Source: Myxococcota bacterium (lineage in GTDB: Bacteria > Myxococcota_A > UBA796). Taken from it: a stretch of 64,000 nt of DNA. Positions within the stretch are counted from its first letter, which is position 1. The number at the start of each line of letters is the position of its first letter. Below the pieces are notes generated by a model. It ran no database searches. It saw nothing but the letters and a program-made list of their open reading frames with translations, and was not told the origin of the DNA. The position numbers and the translations under genes are program-made. Positions 1-8,092 of the stretch are shown here, in pieces. The stretch lies in the NCBI GenBank assembly GCA_029251165.1, contig JAQXDW010000067.1, positions 1 through 64,000 on the forward strand, read 5' to 3'.

Positions 1-384
1 GCGCTGAAGTTCTACGCCTCCGTCCGCCTCGACATCCGCCGCATCGGCTCCATCAAGAAGGGCGATGTGGTCCTCGGAAACCGCACCCGCGTCAAGGTCG
101 TCAAGAACAAGCTCGCCCCCCCCTTCCGTCAGGCAGAGTTCGAGATCCTCTACGGACACGGCATCAGCCAGACCGGCGAGCTGCTCGATCTCGGCATAGA
201 CGCCTCCCTCGTGCGCCGCTCGGGCTCCTGGTACTCCCTTGGTGACGACCGCATCGGTCAGGGTCGCGAGAATGCTCGCCAGTACCTGCTGGACAACCCC
301 CAGGCGGCCATCGACCTCAGCACCAAGATCCGCGAGGCCAACGGCCTGAAGGCTGCTCCAGAGGCACCAGCGACCGAGGCATAG
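1..384 (+). CDS. recA: RecA recombinase, C-terminal part (5' end outside window)
   Basis: The reading frame is open from base 1 and stops at 384, giving the last 127 residues of RecA. The visible part holds the conserved [14 protein letters not shown] stretch, the [17 protein letters not shown] basic segment (here [14 protein letters not shown]), [14 protein letters not shown] and the C-terminal domain with GELLDLGID, all hallmarks of RecA. RecA forms ATP-dependent filaments on single-stranded DNA, drives strand exchange and activates LexA-type self-cleavage. The tail is Ala/Glu-rich, as is usual for the regulatory acidic C-terminus. The ATPase core lies upstream of the window. A GTG at 67 is internal and is not the start. 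Two hairpins follow before the next gene. Confidence 0.97.
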   Translation, partial: ALKFYASVRLDIRRIGSIKKGDVVLGNRTRVKVVKNKLAPPFRQAEFEILYGHGISQTGELLDLGIDASLVRRSGSWYSLGDDRIGQGRENARQYLLDNPQAAIDLSTKIREANGLKAAPEAPATEA

Positions 385-395
385 GTCGTACGCAC

Positions 396-417
396 TCCGC
401 TCGTCTGTGCGAGCGGA
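396..417 (+). terminator. Hairpin just after recA
   Basis: A perfect 8-bp stem (TCCGCTCG / CGAGCGGA) with a 6-nt loop begins 12 nt after the recA stop. No U tract follows, so it may be a pause site or a Rho-assisted end rather than a complete intrinsic terminator. Confidence 0.35.
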
Positions 418-541
418 CTCCTGCCCTGTGCTCCAGAAGCCTTCGCCCCCACGCATCTGGGACACAGGGAGTGACAACACATCGATGAGCACGCTCTCCC
501 GTCCTCTGGCGGGGGGGCTGGGGGCTTGGGCGTCTGAACAA

Positions 542-620
542 TCCTGGCTTCGCCAGGAGCACAACCGGTCGGCCCATCGAAAGGGGAGAAGGCTGTCGAT
601 GTCGACAGCCTTCTTGCTTG
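542..620 (+). terminator. Two stem-loops in the recA-pilT intergenic region
   Basis: Positions 542-558 form a 7-bp stem with a TTC loop. Positions 587-614 form an 11-bp perfect stem (AGAAGGCTGTC / GACAGCCTTCT, loop GATGTC) followed by a T-containing but not T-pure tail. The second is the best intrinsic terminator candidate for recA. The rest of the 411-nt gap (385-795) shows nothing convincing: no tRNA and no credible small gene. A weak TAGACT -10-like box at 760-765 may serve the next gene. Confidence 0.5.
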
Positions 621-795
621 CTGAGGGTGATGAACACAGAGCGCCATACACAGCCAGTGCAGCCTTCCCCGCCGAAGAGACCGGCATGCCGCAGACACCT
701 CAACAGCACGCTGGCGTGACCGAACGGCACAGCACCCGGTGGCCGAGCCCCATTTTCGGTAGACTCTCACAGGCAACAGCCGAGGAGTATTCGAC

Positions 796-1875
796 ATGGA
801 GCTGGCGGACATCTGTCGCTTTGCTGTGCGCGGGGGCGCCTCTGACATCCACCTCAAGGTCGGACTCCCGCCGCTGTGCCGGATCAACGGTGAGCTGACA
901 CCGATCAAGTCTGCAGCCGCAATCACTGCTGAGCAGATGGGACAGATGGCATGGAAGATCATGTCCAAGTCCCAGCGAGAGAAGTTCAAGGAGCACAACG
1001 ACCTCGACATGGCCTGGGCTGTTCAGGGACTGGGGCGCTTTCGGGTGAACGTGTTCCGTCAGCGTCAGGCCGTTGGCATGGTCCTTCGAGCAATCTCCAG
1101 TCAGGTCAAGACCATCGATGAGCTGGCGCTTCCTGAGATCCTCAAGAAGATCGCGCTGTTTCCACGTGGACTGGTCATCGTCACCGGCACGACAGGCTCA
1201 GGCAAGTCCACGACCCTTGCGGCAATGATCGAAGAGATCAACCGCTCGGTGAGACACCACATCATGACGATCGAGGATCCGATCGAGTACACCTACCGGG
1301 ATCGACGCAGCCTCATCAACCAGCGCGAGGTTGGTGTGGACTCCGTCTCATTCGCCTCCGCGCTGAGGGCCGCGCTCCGTCAGGACCCTGACGTTATTCT
1401 CGTCGGAGAGCTCCGCGACCTGGAGACGGTGGAGATCGCGCTGTCGGCTGCTGAGACCGGCCACCTGGTGATGGGTACGCTCCACACGCTCGATGCCCCA
1501 GAGAGCATCAACCGACTGGTCAGCTTCTTCGAGCCCCACCACCAGAAGCAGATCCGCCTCCAGCTCTCCAGCACCCTGCGCGCAGTGCTCGCTCAGCGCC
1601 TCATTCCAACAAAGAGCGGAAGCCGGGCAGCAGCCCTGGAGATCATGCTCAACACCGGCACCATCTCCGAGTGCATCGCAGATGAAGACCGCACAAAAGA
1701 GATCCCAGACCACATGGCGAAGGGGCGCCTCACCCACGGCACCCAGACCTTCGACCAGGCAGTCCTGGACCTCGTGCAGCGAGACATCGTGGATAAGGAA
1801 GTTGCGCTGCGCTACGTCAACAACCCCGATGAACTGGAGCTCAGGCTTTCAGGAATCGGCGCGGACGACTGGTAG
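796..1875 (+). CDS. pilT: Type IV pilus retraction ATPase, PilT/PilU family
   Basis: A 359-residue secretion-superfamily ATPase, the size of PilT (about 345) and PilU (about 380). The N-terminal PAS-like domain has GGASDIHLKVG. The core has Walker A GTTGSGKST (about 131-139), the Asp box TIEDPIE (158-164), Walker B DVILVGELRD (199-208) and the His box TGHLVMGTLHT (221-231). It would be a cytoplasmic hexamer at the pilus base that depolymerises pilin to retract the fibre. The usual PilT AIRNLIRE motif is not preserved; the matching segment reads TISECIADEDRTKEI, so PilU-like or accessory function is possible. GAGGAG at 782-787 is a good Shine-Dalgarno for the ATG. A pseudopilin (47.5 kb) and a pilin (64 kb) lie elsewhere in the window. 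Confidence 0.9.
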   Translation: MELADICRFAVRGGASDIHLKVGLPPLCRINGELTPIKSAAAITAEQMGQMAWKIMSKSQREKFKEHNDLDMAWAVQGLGRFRVNVFRQRQAVGMVLRAISSQVKTIDELALPEILKKIALFPRGLVIVTGTTGSGKSTTLAAMIEEINRSVRHHIMTIEDPIEYTYRDRRSLINQREVGVDSVSFASALRAALRQDPDVILVGELRDLETVEIALSAAETGHLVMGTLHTLDAPESINRLVSFFEPHHQKQIRLQLSSTLRAVLAQRLIPTKSGSRAAALEIMLNTGTISECIADEDRTKEIPDHMAKGRLTHGTQTFDQAVLDLVQRDIVDKEVALRYVNNPDELELRLSGIGADDW

Positions 1876-1999
1876 GCCTGCGGAAGACGCGCGCCCAGAC
1901 TTCGTGCCGACCAGACCCGGACAACCGCCACCGGATGGCGGGTCAAATCCCCCCTGAGCGGATAGCTATCGGCCCTGTTGTACCCCTGCGGAGCCCACC

Positions 2000-4624
2000 A
2001 TGAAGTCCTCTGAGATCCGTCAGCGTTTCCTGTCGTTCTTCCACGAGCGCGGACACGAAGCCGTCGCCAGCGCCTCGCTGATCCCCTCCAACGACCCGAC
2101 CCTGTACTTCACCAATGCCGGTATGGTGCAATTCAAGGACGTCTTCCTGGGTAAGGATCCCCGAAGCTACACCACCGCGACCACCGCTCAGAAGTGCCTG
2201 CGGGTTTCTGGAAAGCACAATGACCTCGAAGAGGTCGGCCGCACTGCACGTCACCACACCTTCTTCGAGATGCTCGGGAACTTTTCATTCGGGGATTACT
2301 TCAAGGCAGAGGCAATCAAGTTCGCTTGGGACATGCTCACCATCGAGTTCAACATCCCGGTCGACAAGCTCTGGGTGACGGTCTTTGAGGATGATGATGA
2401 GGCCGAGAGGCTGTGGCTGGAGATCGCCGGCGTACCAGCAGACCGCATCCAGCGCCTCGGAGCAAAGGACAACTTCTGGTCAATGGGGCCGACCGGTCCC
2501 TGCGGGCCATGCTCTGAGATCTTCTACGACCACGGTCCCAAGCACGGCATCGAGGGCGGTCCAGAGACCGAGTCAGATCGCTACGTCGAGATCTGGAACC
2601 TCGTGTTCATGCAATTCAACCGCGATGACGCCGGCACGCTCACTCCCCTTCCCCGTCCGTCCATCGACACCGGGATGGGCCTGGAGCGCCTCGCAGCGGT
2701 CATGCAGGGGGTCTACTCCAACTACGACACCGATATCTTCCAGGGCATCGTCCAGCGGGCAGCAGCACTTGCCGGCGTGACGTACGGCGAGGACGAAGAG
2801 ACCGACATCGCCCTCAAGGTCATCGCCGACCACTCCCGAGCCGCAGCATTCCTGATGGCCGACGGCATCATGCCGGACAACAACGGCCGAGGCTACGTCC
2901 TGCGCCGCATCATGCGTCGTGCGATCCGGTTTGGGGTGAAGCTCGACCTCGACGAGCTCTTCCTCCACGAGACGGTCGATGCTGTCATCAGCCTGATGGG
3001 AGATGCCTACAGTGCGCTGGCGGATAGGCGGTCGTTCATTCTGGAGGTCACCACTGGCGAGGAGTCGCGCTTCCGTCGCACGCTGAGCAAGGGCCTCTCC
3101 CTGCTGGAGAGCACCATCGCTGGCATGCCAGAAGGCGAGGCGGTCTTCTCTGGAGAAGTTGCCTTCAAGCTCAAGGACACCTTCGGCTTCCCCATCGATC
3201 TCACGCAGCAGATCACCAATGAGCACGGCCTGAGTGTCGACATGGCTCGGTTTCAAGGGCTGGAGAAGCAGCAAAAAGACAACAGTCGGGGTGCCGACCA
3301 GGGCTCCGGTGATGCCGCGATGGCCGCGGATGTCTACGCACTCGCCAGCGCCTTCTCCACCGACTTCATCGGCTATCGACAGGAGAGCCTCGCCGGCGCT
3401 GAGGTCCTCGCGCTGCTGTCGGAGACGGGGGCTCGAGTCGATGCACTGCCTGCCGGCAGCAGCGGAGTCGCCATCGTCGATGCCACTCCATTCTACGCTG
3501 AGAGCGGCGGTCAGACCGGCGACACCGGTACCCTGACCGGCACCGGGCTGTCCGCGACCATCACCGACACCAAGAAGCCCGCTGGCAGCGTGTTCTTCCA
3601 CCACGTCACCGTGCATGAAGGCATCCTGTCCGTCGGCGGGACAGTCGCGCTGTCTGTAAACAGCGCGCGTCGTGCGGCGATCAAGCTCAACCACACTGCG
3701 ACTCACCTCCTCCACGCTGCGCTTCGCGAGGTCCTCGGCGATCACGTCATGCAGAAAGGCTCCCTGGTCGCCCCCAACCGGCTCCGGTTTGACTTCTCCC
3801 ATCCCCGCCCGGTCTCTCTCACGGAGCAGCACCGAATCGAGGACTTGGTCTGCCAGGAGATCCTCGGCAACCAGGGCGTCTCCGTCGAAGAGATGAGCAT
3901 GGATGACGCCATGGAGCAGGGTGCGATGGCGCTGTTTGGTGAGAAGTACGGCGAGAGGGTCCGAGTGGTCGGCGTCCCCGGGTTCTCGACCGAGCTGTGT
4001 GGCGGCACCCACGTCTCTGCTACCGGCGACATCGGACTTCTCCGCATCACCACGGAGAGCGGCGTTGCTGCCGGTGTCCGTCGAATTGAGGCGGTCACTG
4101 GGACCGGCGCGCTGTCCTGGCTGCGGAAGCGCACGGAGGCTGCTGCGAAGGCTGCGGCTCAGCTGAAGGTCAAGCCGGAGGCGCTGGTTGACTCTGTCGG
4201 TCGGCTTCAGGATGACCGCAAGCGCCTGGAGCGGGAGATGGACAAGCTGAAGGCAGAGATGGCTCGCCTTCAGGCTGGTGATCTGACCGATGGCGTTCGC
4301 GAGATCAACGGCATCAAGGTCCTGGCTGCAGAGATGGATGCAGCCCCGGCAGCGCTGAGAAACGAGGCGGAGCGCCTCCGCGATCAGCTCGGTACTGCGG
4401 TGGTCGTGCTCGGCACCCGGGCGGGTGGCTCGGTGAAGCTGGCGGTCATGGTGAGCAAAGACATCGCCGGCAAGAAGGTCCACGCCGGCAAGCTGGTCAA
4501 GCAGATTGCAGAGCTGGTCGGCGGGCGCGGAGGCGGTCGTCCAGACATGGCCCAGGCCGGCGGTCCGAATGGAGATGCTCTGCCCGCCGCGCTGGAGACG
4601 GTCTACACGCTTGTTGGTGCATAG
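2000..4624 (+). CDS. alaS: Alanyl-tRNA synthetase
   Basis: The 874-residue protein has the normal AlaS length and order. The class II catalytic domain comes first (PTLYFTNAGM, RHHTFFEMLGNFSFGDY, TGMGLERL), followed by the tRNA-recognition region, the editing domain with the zinc-binding pair HTATHLLH and CGGTH, and the C-Ala domain with a coiled-coil stretch and a GGRGGGRPDMAQAGG-type Gly-rich end. It charges tRNA-Ala in the cytoplasm and hydrolyses mischarged Ser- or Gly-tRNA. All catalytic and editing motifs look intact. The gene stands alone between pilT and a lipid-kinase gene. Its stop codon lies inside a 14-bp tandem duplication (4619-4646), and a strong hairpin follows. Confidence 0.98.
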   Translation: MKSSEIRQRFLSFFHERGHEAVASASLIPSNDPTLYFTNAGMVQFKDVFLGKDPRSYTTATTAQKCLRVSGKHNDLEEVGRTARHHTFFEMLGNFSFGDYFKAEAIKFAWDMLTIEFNIPVDKLWVTVFEDDDEAERLWLEIAGVPADRIQRLGAKDNFWSMGPTGPCGPCSEIFYDHGPKHGIEGGPETESDRYVEIWNLVFMQFNRDDAGTLTPLPRPSIDTGMGLERLAAVMQGVYSNYDTDIFQGIVQRAAALAGVTYGEDEETDIALKVIADHSRAAAFLMADGIMPDNNGRGYVLRRIMRRAIRFGVKLDLDELFLHETVDAVISLMGDAYSALADRRSFILEVTTGEESRFRRTLSKGLSLLESTIAGMPEGEAVFSGEVAFKLKDTFGFPIDLTQQITNEHGLSVDMARFQGLEKQQKDNSRGADQGSGDAAMAADVYALASAFSTDFIGYRQESLAGAEVLALLSETGARVDALPAGSSGVAIVDATPFYAESGGQTGDTGTLTGTGLSATITDTKKPAGSVFFHHVTVHEGILSVGGTVALSVNSARRAAIKLNHTATHLLHAALREVLGDHVMQKGSLVAPNRLRFDFSHPRPVSLTEQHRIEDLVCQEILGNQGVSVEEMSMDDAMEQGAMALFGEKYGERVRVVGVPGFSTELCGGTHVSATGDIGLLRITTESGVAAGVRRIEAVTGTGALSWLRKRTEAAAKAAAQLKVKPEALVDSVGRLQDDRKRLEREMDKLKAEMARLQAGDLTDGVREINGIKVLAAEMDAAPAALRNEAERLRDQLGTAVVVLGTRAGGSVKLAVMVSKDIAGKKVHAGKLVKQIAELVGGRGGGRPDMAQAGGPNGDALPAALETVYTLVGA

Positions 4625-4646
4625 CTGCCAGGGCATAGCTGCCAGG
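4619..4646 (+). repeat. 14-bp tandem duplication spanning the alaS stop codon
   Basis: The unit GCATAGCTGCCAGG occurs twice head to tail (4619-4632 and 4633-4646). The first copy contains the alaS TAG and the second repeats it out of use. This looks like a replication-slippage duplication. Confidence 0.85.
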
Positions 4647-4685
4647 GCGTAGCGTGTGACGCAGCGAGTGCGCACATCGCTACGC
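4647..4685 (+). terminator. Long hairpin downstream of alaS
   Basis: Outer arms GCGTAGCG and CGCTACGC are perfectly complementary (8 bp). An inner CGCA/TGCG stem lies across a small internal loop and closes on GCGAG. There is no U run after it, so termination would need help from Rho or pausing. It is the only structured element between alaS and the next gene. Confidence 0.45.
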
Positions 4686-4777
4686 ACCACGCCTCAAGTA
4701 AGGCCGAAAACCAAGGATGATCCGTATAACCTCTCCAGGCATGGTTCCTGCTTTGGGAATGATGTACTGGAGAGTTC

Positions 4778-5794
4778 ATGCTTCCTTCATCGTCGTACGC
4801 CCTTCCAGATGCGCGCATCGCTGTGCTGCTCAACGCCAACGCGGGCCAGGTGAGCCCGTCGCTGGCAGCAGAGCTGGCGACGATCGTACCGAAGGACCGA
4901 GTCTTCCTGACGCAGAGTGCGCTGCACAGTCGAGACATCCTGCGTCGGTGTGTGGCAGATGAGATCAGCACCGTGTTCGCTGGGGGCGGAGACGGGACCA
5001 TCGTCGGGGTCATCAACGACCTCAACGAGTGTCATCAGCAGCAGGCCCCTCACCTCCCCAACGTTGGTGTCCTGCGCCTCGGTACCGGCAATGCCCTGGC
5101 GCGGTGGCTGGGCAGCGGCCGTCCTGCGGAAGATCTGAGGCGCTGGCAGGGAGGACAGATCCATCGAATCGTGCCGCTGGACATGGTGTCGTCAGAGGAG
5201 ACCATCTTCCCGTTCGCCGGCATGGGACACGATGCCGCGCTGCTCAACGACTACAACCGCCTCAAGTCCATCGCCCACAAGAAGTGGTGGGCTCCACTGG
5301 CGAGCGGGATGTCTGGCTATGTGCTCACTGGGGCGCTCACCACCCTGCCTCGGCTCCTTCGCGCCCCACCGACCCGCATCCAGGTCATCAACACCGGCAG
5401 CCCGGCGTACCGCTGCGGCAGTGATGGCCGCGAGATCGGTGAACCAATCCCGACCGGCGGCCTCCTCTACGAGGGACCGAGCACCTTCATCGGCACCGCG
5501 ACCACTCCGCTGTACGGCTACGGTATGCGCATGTTCCCTCACGCCACCCGCAGGGCCGGCCGGTTCCAGCTCCGCATCGCAGACCTCACCCCCATCGAGA
5601 TCGCTGCCAATCTTCCCGCGACCTGGCGTGGCACCATCCGTCACCCCAAGGTCCACGACTTCTACGCTGATCGGATTCGGGTCAGGGCCGAAGACGCGAT
5701 GCCCTACCAGCTCGCCGGGGAGGCCTGCGGATACCGTCAGGAGATGACCTTCACCACCACTCGGGCACCGATCAAGCTCATCGCTCAGGGCTGA
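4778..5794 (+). CDS. Diacylglycerol kinase-family (YegS/BmrU-like) lipid kinase
   Basis: This 338-residue protein has the DAG-kinase catalytic fold: an N-terminal VLLNANAG strand, the nucleotide-binding FAGGGDGTIVGVIN (about 68-81) and LRLGTGNALARWLG (about 98-111). A C-terminal beta-sandwich follows with LLYEGPSTFIGTATTP. Family members phosphorylate diacylglycerol, ceramide/sphingosine or related lipids with ATP at the inner membrane. The substrate cannot be read from sequence. The ATG at 4778 has GGAGAG six bases upstream. The gene appears monocistronic. A ceramidase-fold protein at 18.3 kb is the only other gene here suggesting sphingolipid-like lipids, and they are not adjacent. Confidence 0.85.
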   Translation: MLPSSSYALPDARIAVLLNANAGQVSPSLAAELATIVPKDRVFLTQSALHSRDILRRCVADEISTVFAGGGDGTIVGVINDLNECHQQQAPHLPNVGVLRLGTGNALARWLGSGRPAEDLRRWQGGQIHRIVPLDMVSSEETIFPFAGMGHDAALLNDYNRLKSIAHKKWWAPLASGMSGYVLTGALTTLPRLLRAPPTRIQVINTGSPAYRCGSDGREIGEPIPTGGLLYEGPSTFIGTATTPLYGYGMRMFPHATRRAGRFQLRIADLTPIEIAANLPATWRGTIRHPKVHDFYADRIRVRAEDAMPYQLAGEACGYRQEMTFTTTRAPIKLIAQG

Positions 5795-5975
5795 GCAGGT
5801 CACAGGTCGCCGCGTGGCGCGCAGATGCGAAGCACGCTGCAGCGCCCGTGGCTCATCAGAGCGGCTGACCAGCATTCGCAACAGACACCGCTCAACACAG
5901 CACGGGGTGGGTCGACACGTACAGTCGGAAAATCGATCGGTCTCACACGCCCAGAGCAGCTCTGGTGGGATAGTG

Positions 5976-5989
5976 AATCCCATGGGATT
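5976..5989 (+). promoter_or_regulatory. Perfect palindrome centred on the ferredoxin start codon
   Basis: AATCCCATGGGATT is a perfect 14-bp palindrome whose centre contains the ATG at 5982. Upstream CCAGAG-CAG-CTCTGG (about 5950-5965) is another small dyad. No Shine-Dalgarno sequence is visible. The dyad could be an operator or could fold the start codon into an RNA hairpin. Confidence 0.35.
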
Positions 5990-6707
5990 GAGAAGCCGTC
6001 TGCTCAAGAAGCTCAAGCGTACCCTCACCAGCGAGGAGTCTGCCGAGCAGCCCGCTGCGCCGTCAGCCCCAAAGGTCTTTGAGCCCCCTCCAGGGACCAT
6101 GCCGCCGATGGAAGACGTTGCAGCAGCTGCCCCTGCAGCAGAAGAACCCGCGACCGCTGTAGAGACACCCGCGACTGCTGTAGAGACACCCGCGACCGCT
6201 GTGTCGGAGCAGCCTGCAGCGGCTTCCCCCCCTCCAGAGCCGGCTCCTGAAGTAGCAGTCGCCCCCATCGCTCCCCCCCCTCAGCCTGGCGATCTTCCGG
6301 TTCGTATCCGCAACCGCGACGACGGCGAGGAGAGCTGGGCCAGCGACTACTCCACTGACGATGCCCCAGTCCGAAACGCCCACTATCGTCCGGTGTTCGA
6401 GTCCTCCCATCGCTCCTTCAGGGTCCGGGTGATCAACGAAGACACCGACCTCGACGTCATCCTGGACTGCGAACCCGGTGAATTCGTGCTCGATGCGGCT
6501 GATCGTGCCGGCCAAGAGCTGCCGTTCTCCTGCCGCAGCGGCGGCTGCCTGTCCTGCTCGGCGAAGGTTCTCTCCGGCGACGTCGAGATGGGAGAGCAGT
6601 ACGTCCTGGAGGACGAGCACGTCGCCAACCACTTCGTGCTGCTGTGCTGCTCCAGCCCGCTGAGCGACATCGTCGTCCGCAGCCACCAGGAAGACAACAT
6701 TCAGTAG
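5982..6707 (+). CDS. Plant-type [2Fe-2S] ferredoxin with long N-terminal extension
   Basis: 241 residues from ATG 5982. Residues 1-25 are basic (MGLRSRLLKKLKRTL) and about 26-100 are a Pro/Ala/Glu-rich linker with a short tandem repeat (ATAVETP). The C-terminal 90 residues are a ferredoxin domain with the C-x4-C-x2-C cluster CRSGGCLSC (Cys184, 189, 192) and the fourth ligand among Cys222/223. Such domains carry one low-potential cluster and pass electrons between reductases and oxygenases or synthases. The extended, probably disordered N-terminus is unusual for a soluble ferredoxin and may tether it to a partner or membrane. An upstream frame extension to 5814 exists but has no domain content, so 5982 is preferred. 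The NTF2-like frame that follows is in the same phase, separated by one TAG. Confidence 0.85.
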   Translation: MGLRSRLLKKLKRTLTSEESAEQPAAPSAPKVFEPPPGTMPPMEDVAAAAPAAEEPATAVETPATAVETPATAVSEQPAAASPPPEPAPEVAVAPIAPPPQPGDLPVRIRNRDDGEESWASDYSTDDAPVRNAHYRPVFESSHRSFRVRVINEDTDLDVILDCEPGEFVLDAADRAGQELPFSCRSGGCLSCSAKVLSGDVEMGEQYVLEDEHVANHFVLLCCSSPLSDIVVRSHQEDNIQ

Positions 6708-6716
6708 GGAGGCTGT

Positions 6717-7100
6717 CTGTCGTACCGCCGAGCGGAGGTCGAGGCAGACTGGGCAGACCGCTTCACGGTGGACGTCCACTACGTCGAGCGGGTCTACGGC
6801 GAGATGCGCGGTCGCGAGCAGGTTCGCGATTGGATCACACGGTTAATGGTTCGCAACCCGCACATCCATGCCGTCCTGATGTGGTACCTGATCGAGGCTG
6901 ACAGGGTCGTGGTTCACATGCTCAATCGATACAACAATCCGTCTGGTGGTGCGCCGCTGAACTTCCCCGGAGTCACCATCCTCGGCTATGCCGGAGAGGA
7001 ACTGTTCTCCGATGAAGAAGGCTGGTGGAGCCTGACGGCAGGACAGGACTGCTACCGCGCATTCCAGGCGCTCCTCAAGGACACGGTCCAGGGCGACTGA
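6717..7100 (+). CDS. NTF2/SnoaL-like small protein, non-ATG start
   Basis: About 127 residues. The family-like N-terminal helix SYRRAEVEADWADRFTVD is encoded upstream of the first GTG (6768), so translation must begin earlier. The in-frame candidate is CTG at 6717, four bases after GGGAGG (6707-6712). A start at 6768 would lose the first helix. The product resembles SnoaL/NTF2-like alpha+beta barrels, with tandem aromatic and acidic residues around YLIEADRVVVHMLNRY, but I cannot name a substrate. The gene directly follows the ferredoxin stop in the same reading phase and is probably co-transcribed, so a small oxidoreduction or isomerisation partner is possible (inference). Confidence 0.6.
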   Translation: MSYRRAEVEADWADRFTVDVHYVERVYGEMRGREQVRDWITRLMVRNPHIHAVLMWYLIEADRVVVHMLNRYNNPSGGAPLNFPGVTILGYAGEELFSDEEGWWSLTAGQDCYRAFQALLKDTVQGD

Positions 7101-7186
7101 CGGAGACACCAGAGAGCCGCGCCGTGCGGGAGCCCTGGCGCACGCCCGCGTAGTTAGGCCGACGGACCCGTCCCGATTCTGGCTCC

Positions 7187-8086
7187 TCAGGACAGCCGGA
7201 GCGGAAACGCAGCGGCATGCCCAGCAGCGATGATCGCGGCGAGCCGCGCATCACTCATCCCGGGAAGCTGGCGAATCCGCCGGTGCTCCTCAGGGGAGTC
7301 CACTGCCGAGAGCAGGGTGTTGTCGGTGCAGGCACAGACGGTGAGCCCAGCGTCGAGCCAGCGGGGCAGCGGGTGGGCACTCCGGGTAGAGATGATGCCG
7401 GTGTGGAGGTTGGAGGTCACGCAGGCCTCGATGGTCACCCCGCGCTCGATGAGCAGCGAGACAACCGAAGGGTCATCGAGGATGGTGGTCCCATGGCCGA
7501 TGCGCTGGGCCGACAGCTGCTCGACCGCGACACGGATTTCCTGAGGCGGCCGGCCCTCCCCGGCATGAACCGTGCGGCCCAGGCCCACCTCCGCAGCCAG
7601 GGTGAAGGCAGGCGCATAGCTCGACATCGTGAAGTCGTGCTCAGGTGACGGACCGCCGGCGAGATCCAGCCCCACAACACCCGCGCGGTCCGCACCGAGG
7701 CGAACCAGCGCCTCGAGCTGCGACGGCGCCTCGCCATACAGTCCGCAGAGGATGAGCCCGGCCCGACCTGCGATCCCGTAGAGGGCAGCATCGAGGATCT
7801 CCGCCATCGGAGCGCCGGTGTGGAGCTGTGGCGCAAACCGAATCTCCAGGGTCGAAACCCCCTCCGCTGTCGCATCGTCACAGATCTCTGCCGCCACCCG
7901 AGCGACCGCCTGAGGGGTATCCAGCAGCGAGAGGGTGAACGCAAAGCGGGACAGGGCCTCGGAGAGCCCCATCCCGTCATTGAATGCCAAGTCTGGTGGG
8001 ACCGTGAGGCCGCGCTCTGCGGCCAGCGCCGCGACGGTCTGCATGCGCAGAGAGCCGTCGAGGTGCCGGTGCAGATCCGCATACAC
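7187..8086 (-). CDS. Adenosine deaminase-family metal-dependent deaminase
   Basis: A 299-residue amidohydrolase of the adenosine/AMP deaminase family. The first metal pair is DLHRHLDGS at the N-terminus. The catalytic His-Glu segment is VHAGEG, the third histidine is in RIGHGT, and the final metal Asp is in CTDNTL. The family replaces the purine 6-amino group with oxygen, converting adenosine to inosine. The second residue of the usual Asp-Asp pair is Asn here, and the protein is shorter than typical Add (about 330), so a different substrate is possible. It starts 6 nt after sucB ends and shares its strand, so it is likely the last gene of the sucA-sucB transcript. Confidence 0.82.
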   Translation of the reverse strand: MYADLHRHLDGSLRMQTVAALAAERGLTVPPDLAFNDGMGLSEALSRFAFTLSLLDTPQAVARVAAEICDDATAEGVSTLEIRFAPQLHTGAPMAEILDAALYGIAGRAGLILCGLYGEAPSQLEALVRLGADRAGVVGLDLAGGPSPEHDFTMSSYAPAFTLAAEVGLGRTVHAGEGRPPQEIRVAVEQLSAQRIGHGTTILDDPSVVSLLIERGVTIEACVTSNLHTGIISTRSAHPLPRWLDAGLTVCACTDNTLLSAVDSPEEHRRIRQLPGMSDARLAAIIAAGHAAAFPLRLS

Positions 8087-8092
8087 CGCGAA

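Noticed and set aside
2573..4690. 705-codon open frame antisense to alaS
   Set aside because: It is a mirror of the conserved alaS frame in GC-rich DNA and shows no domain pattern of its own.
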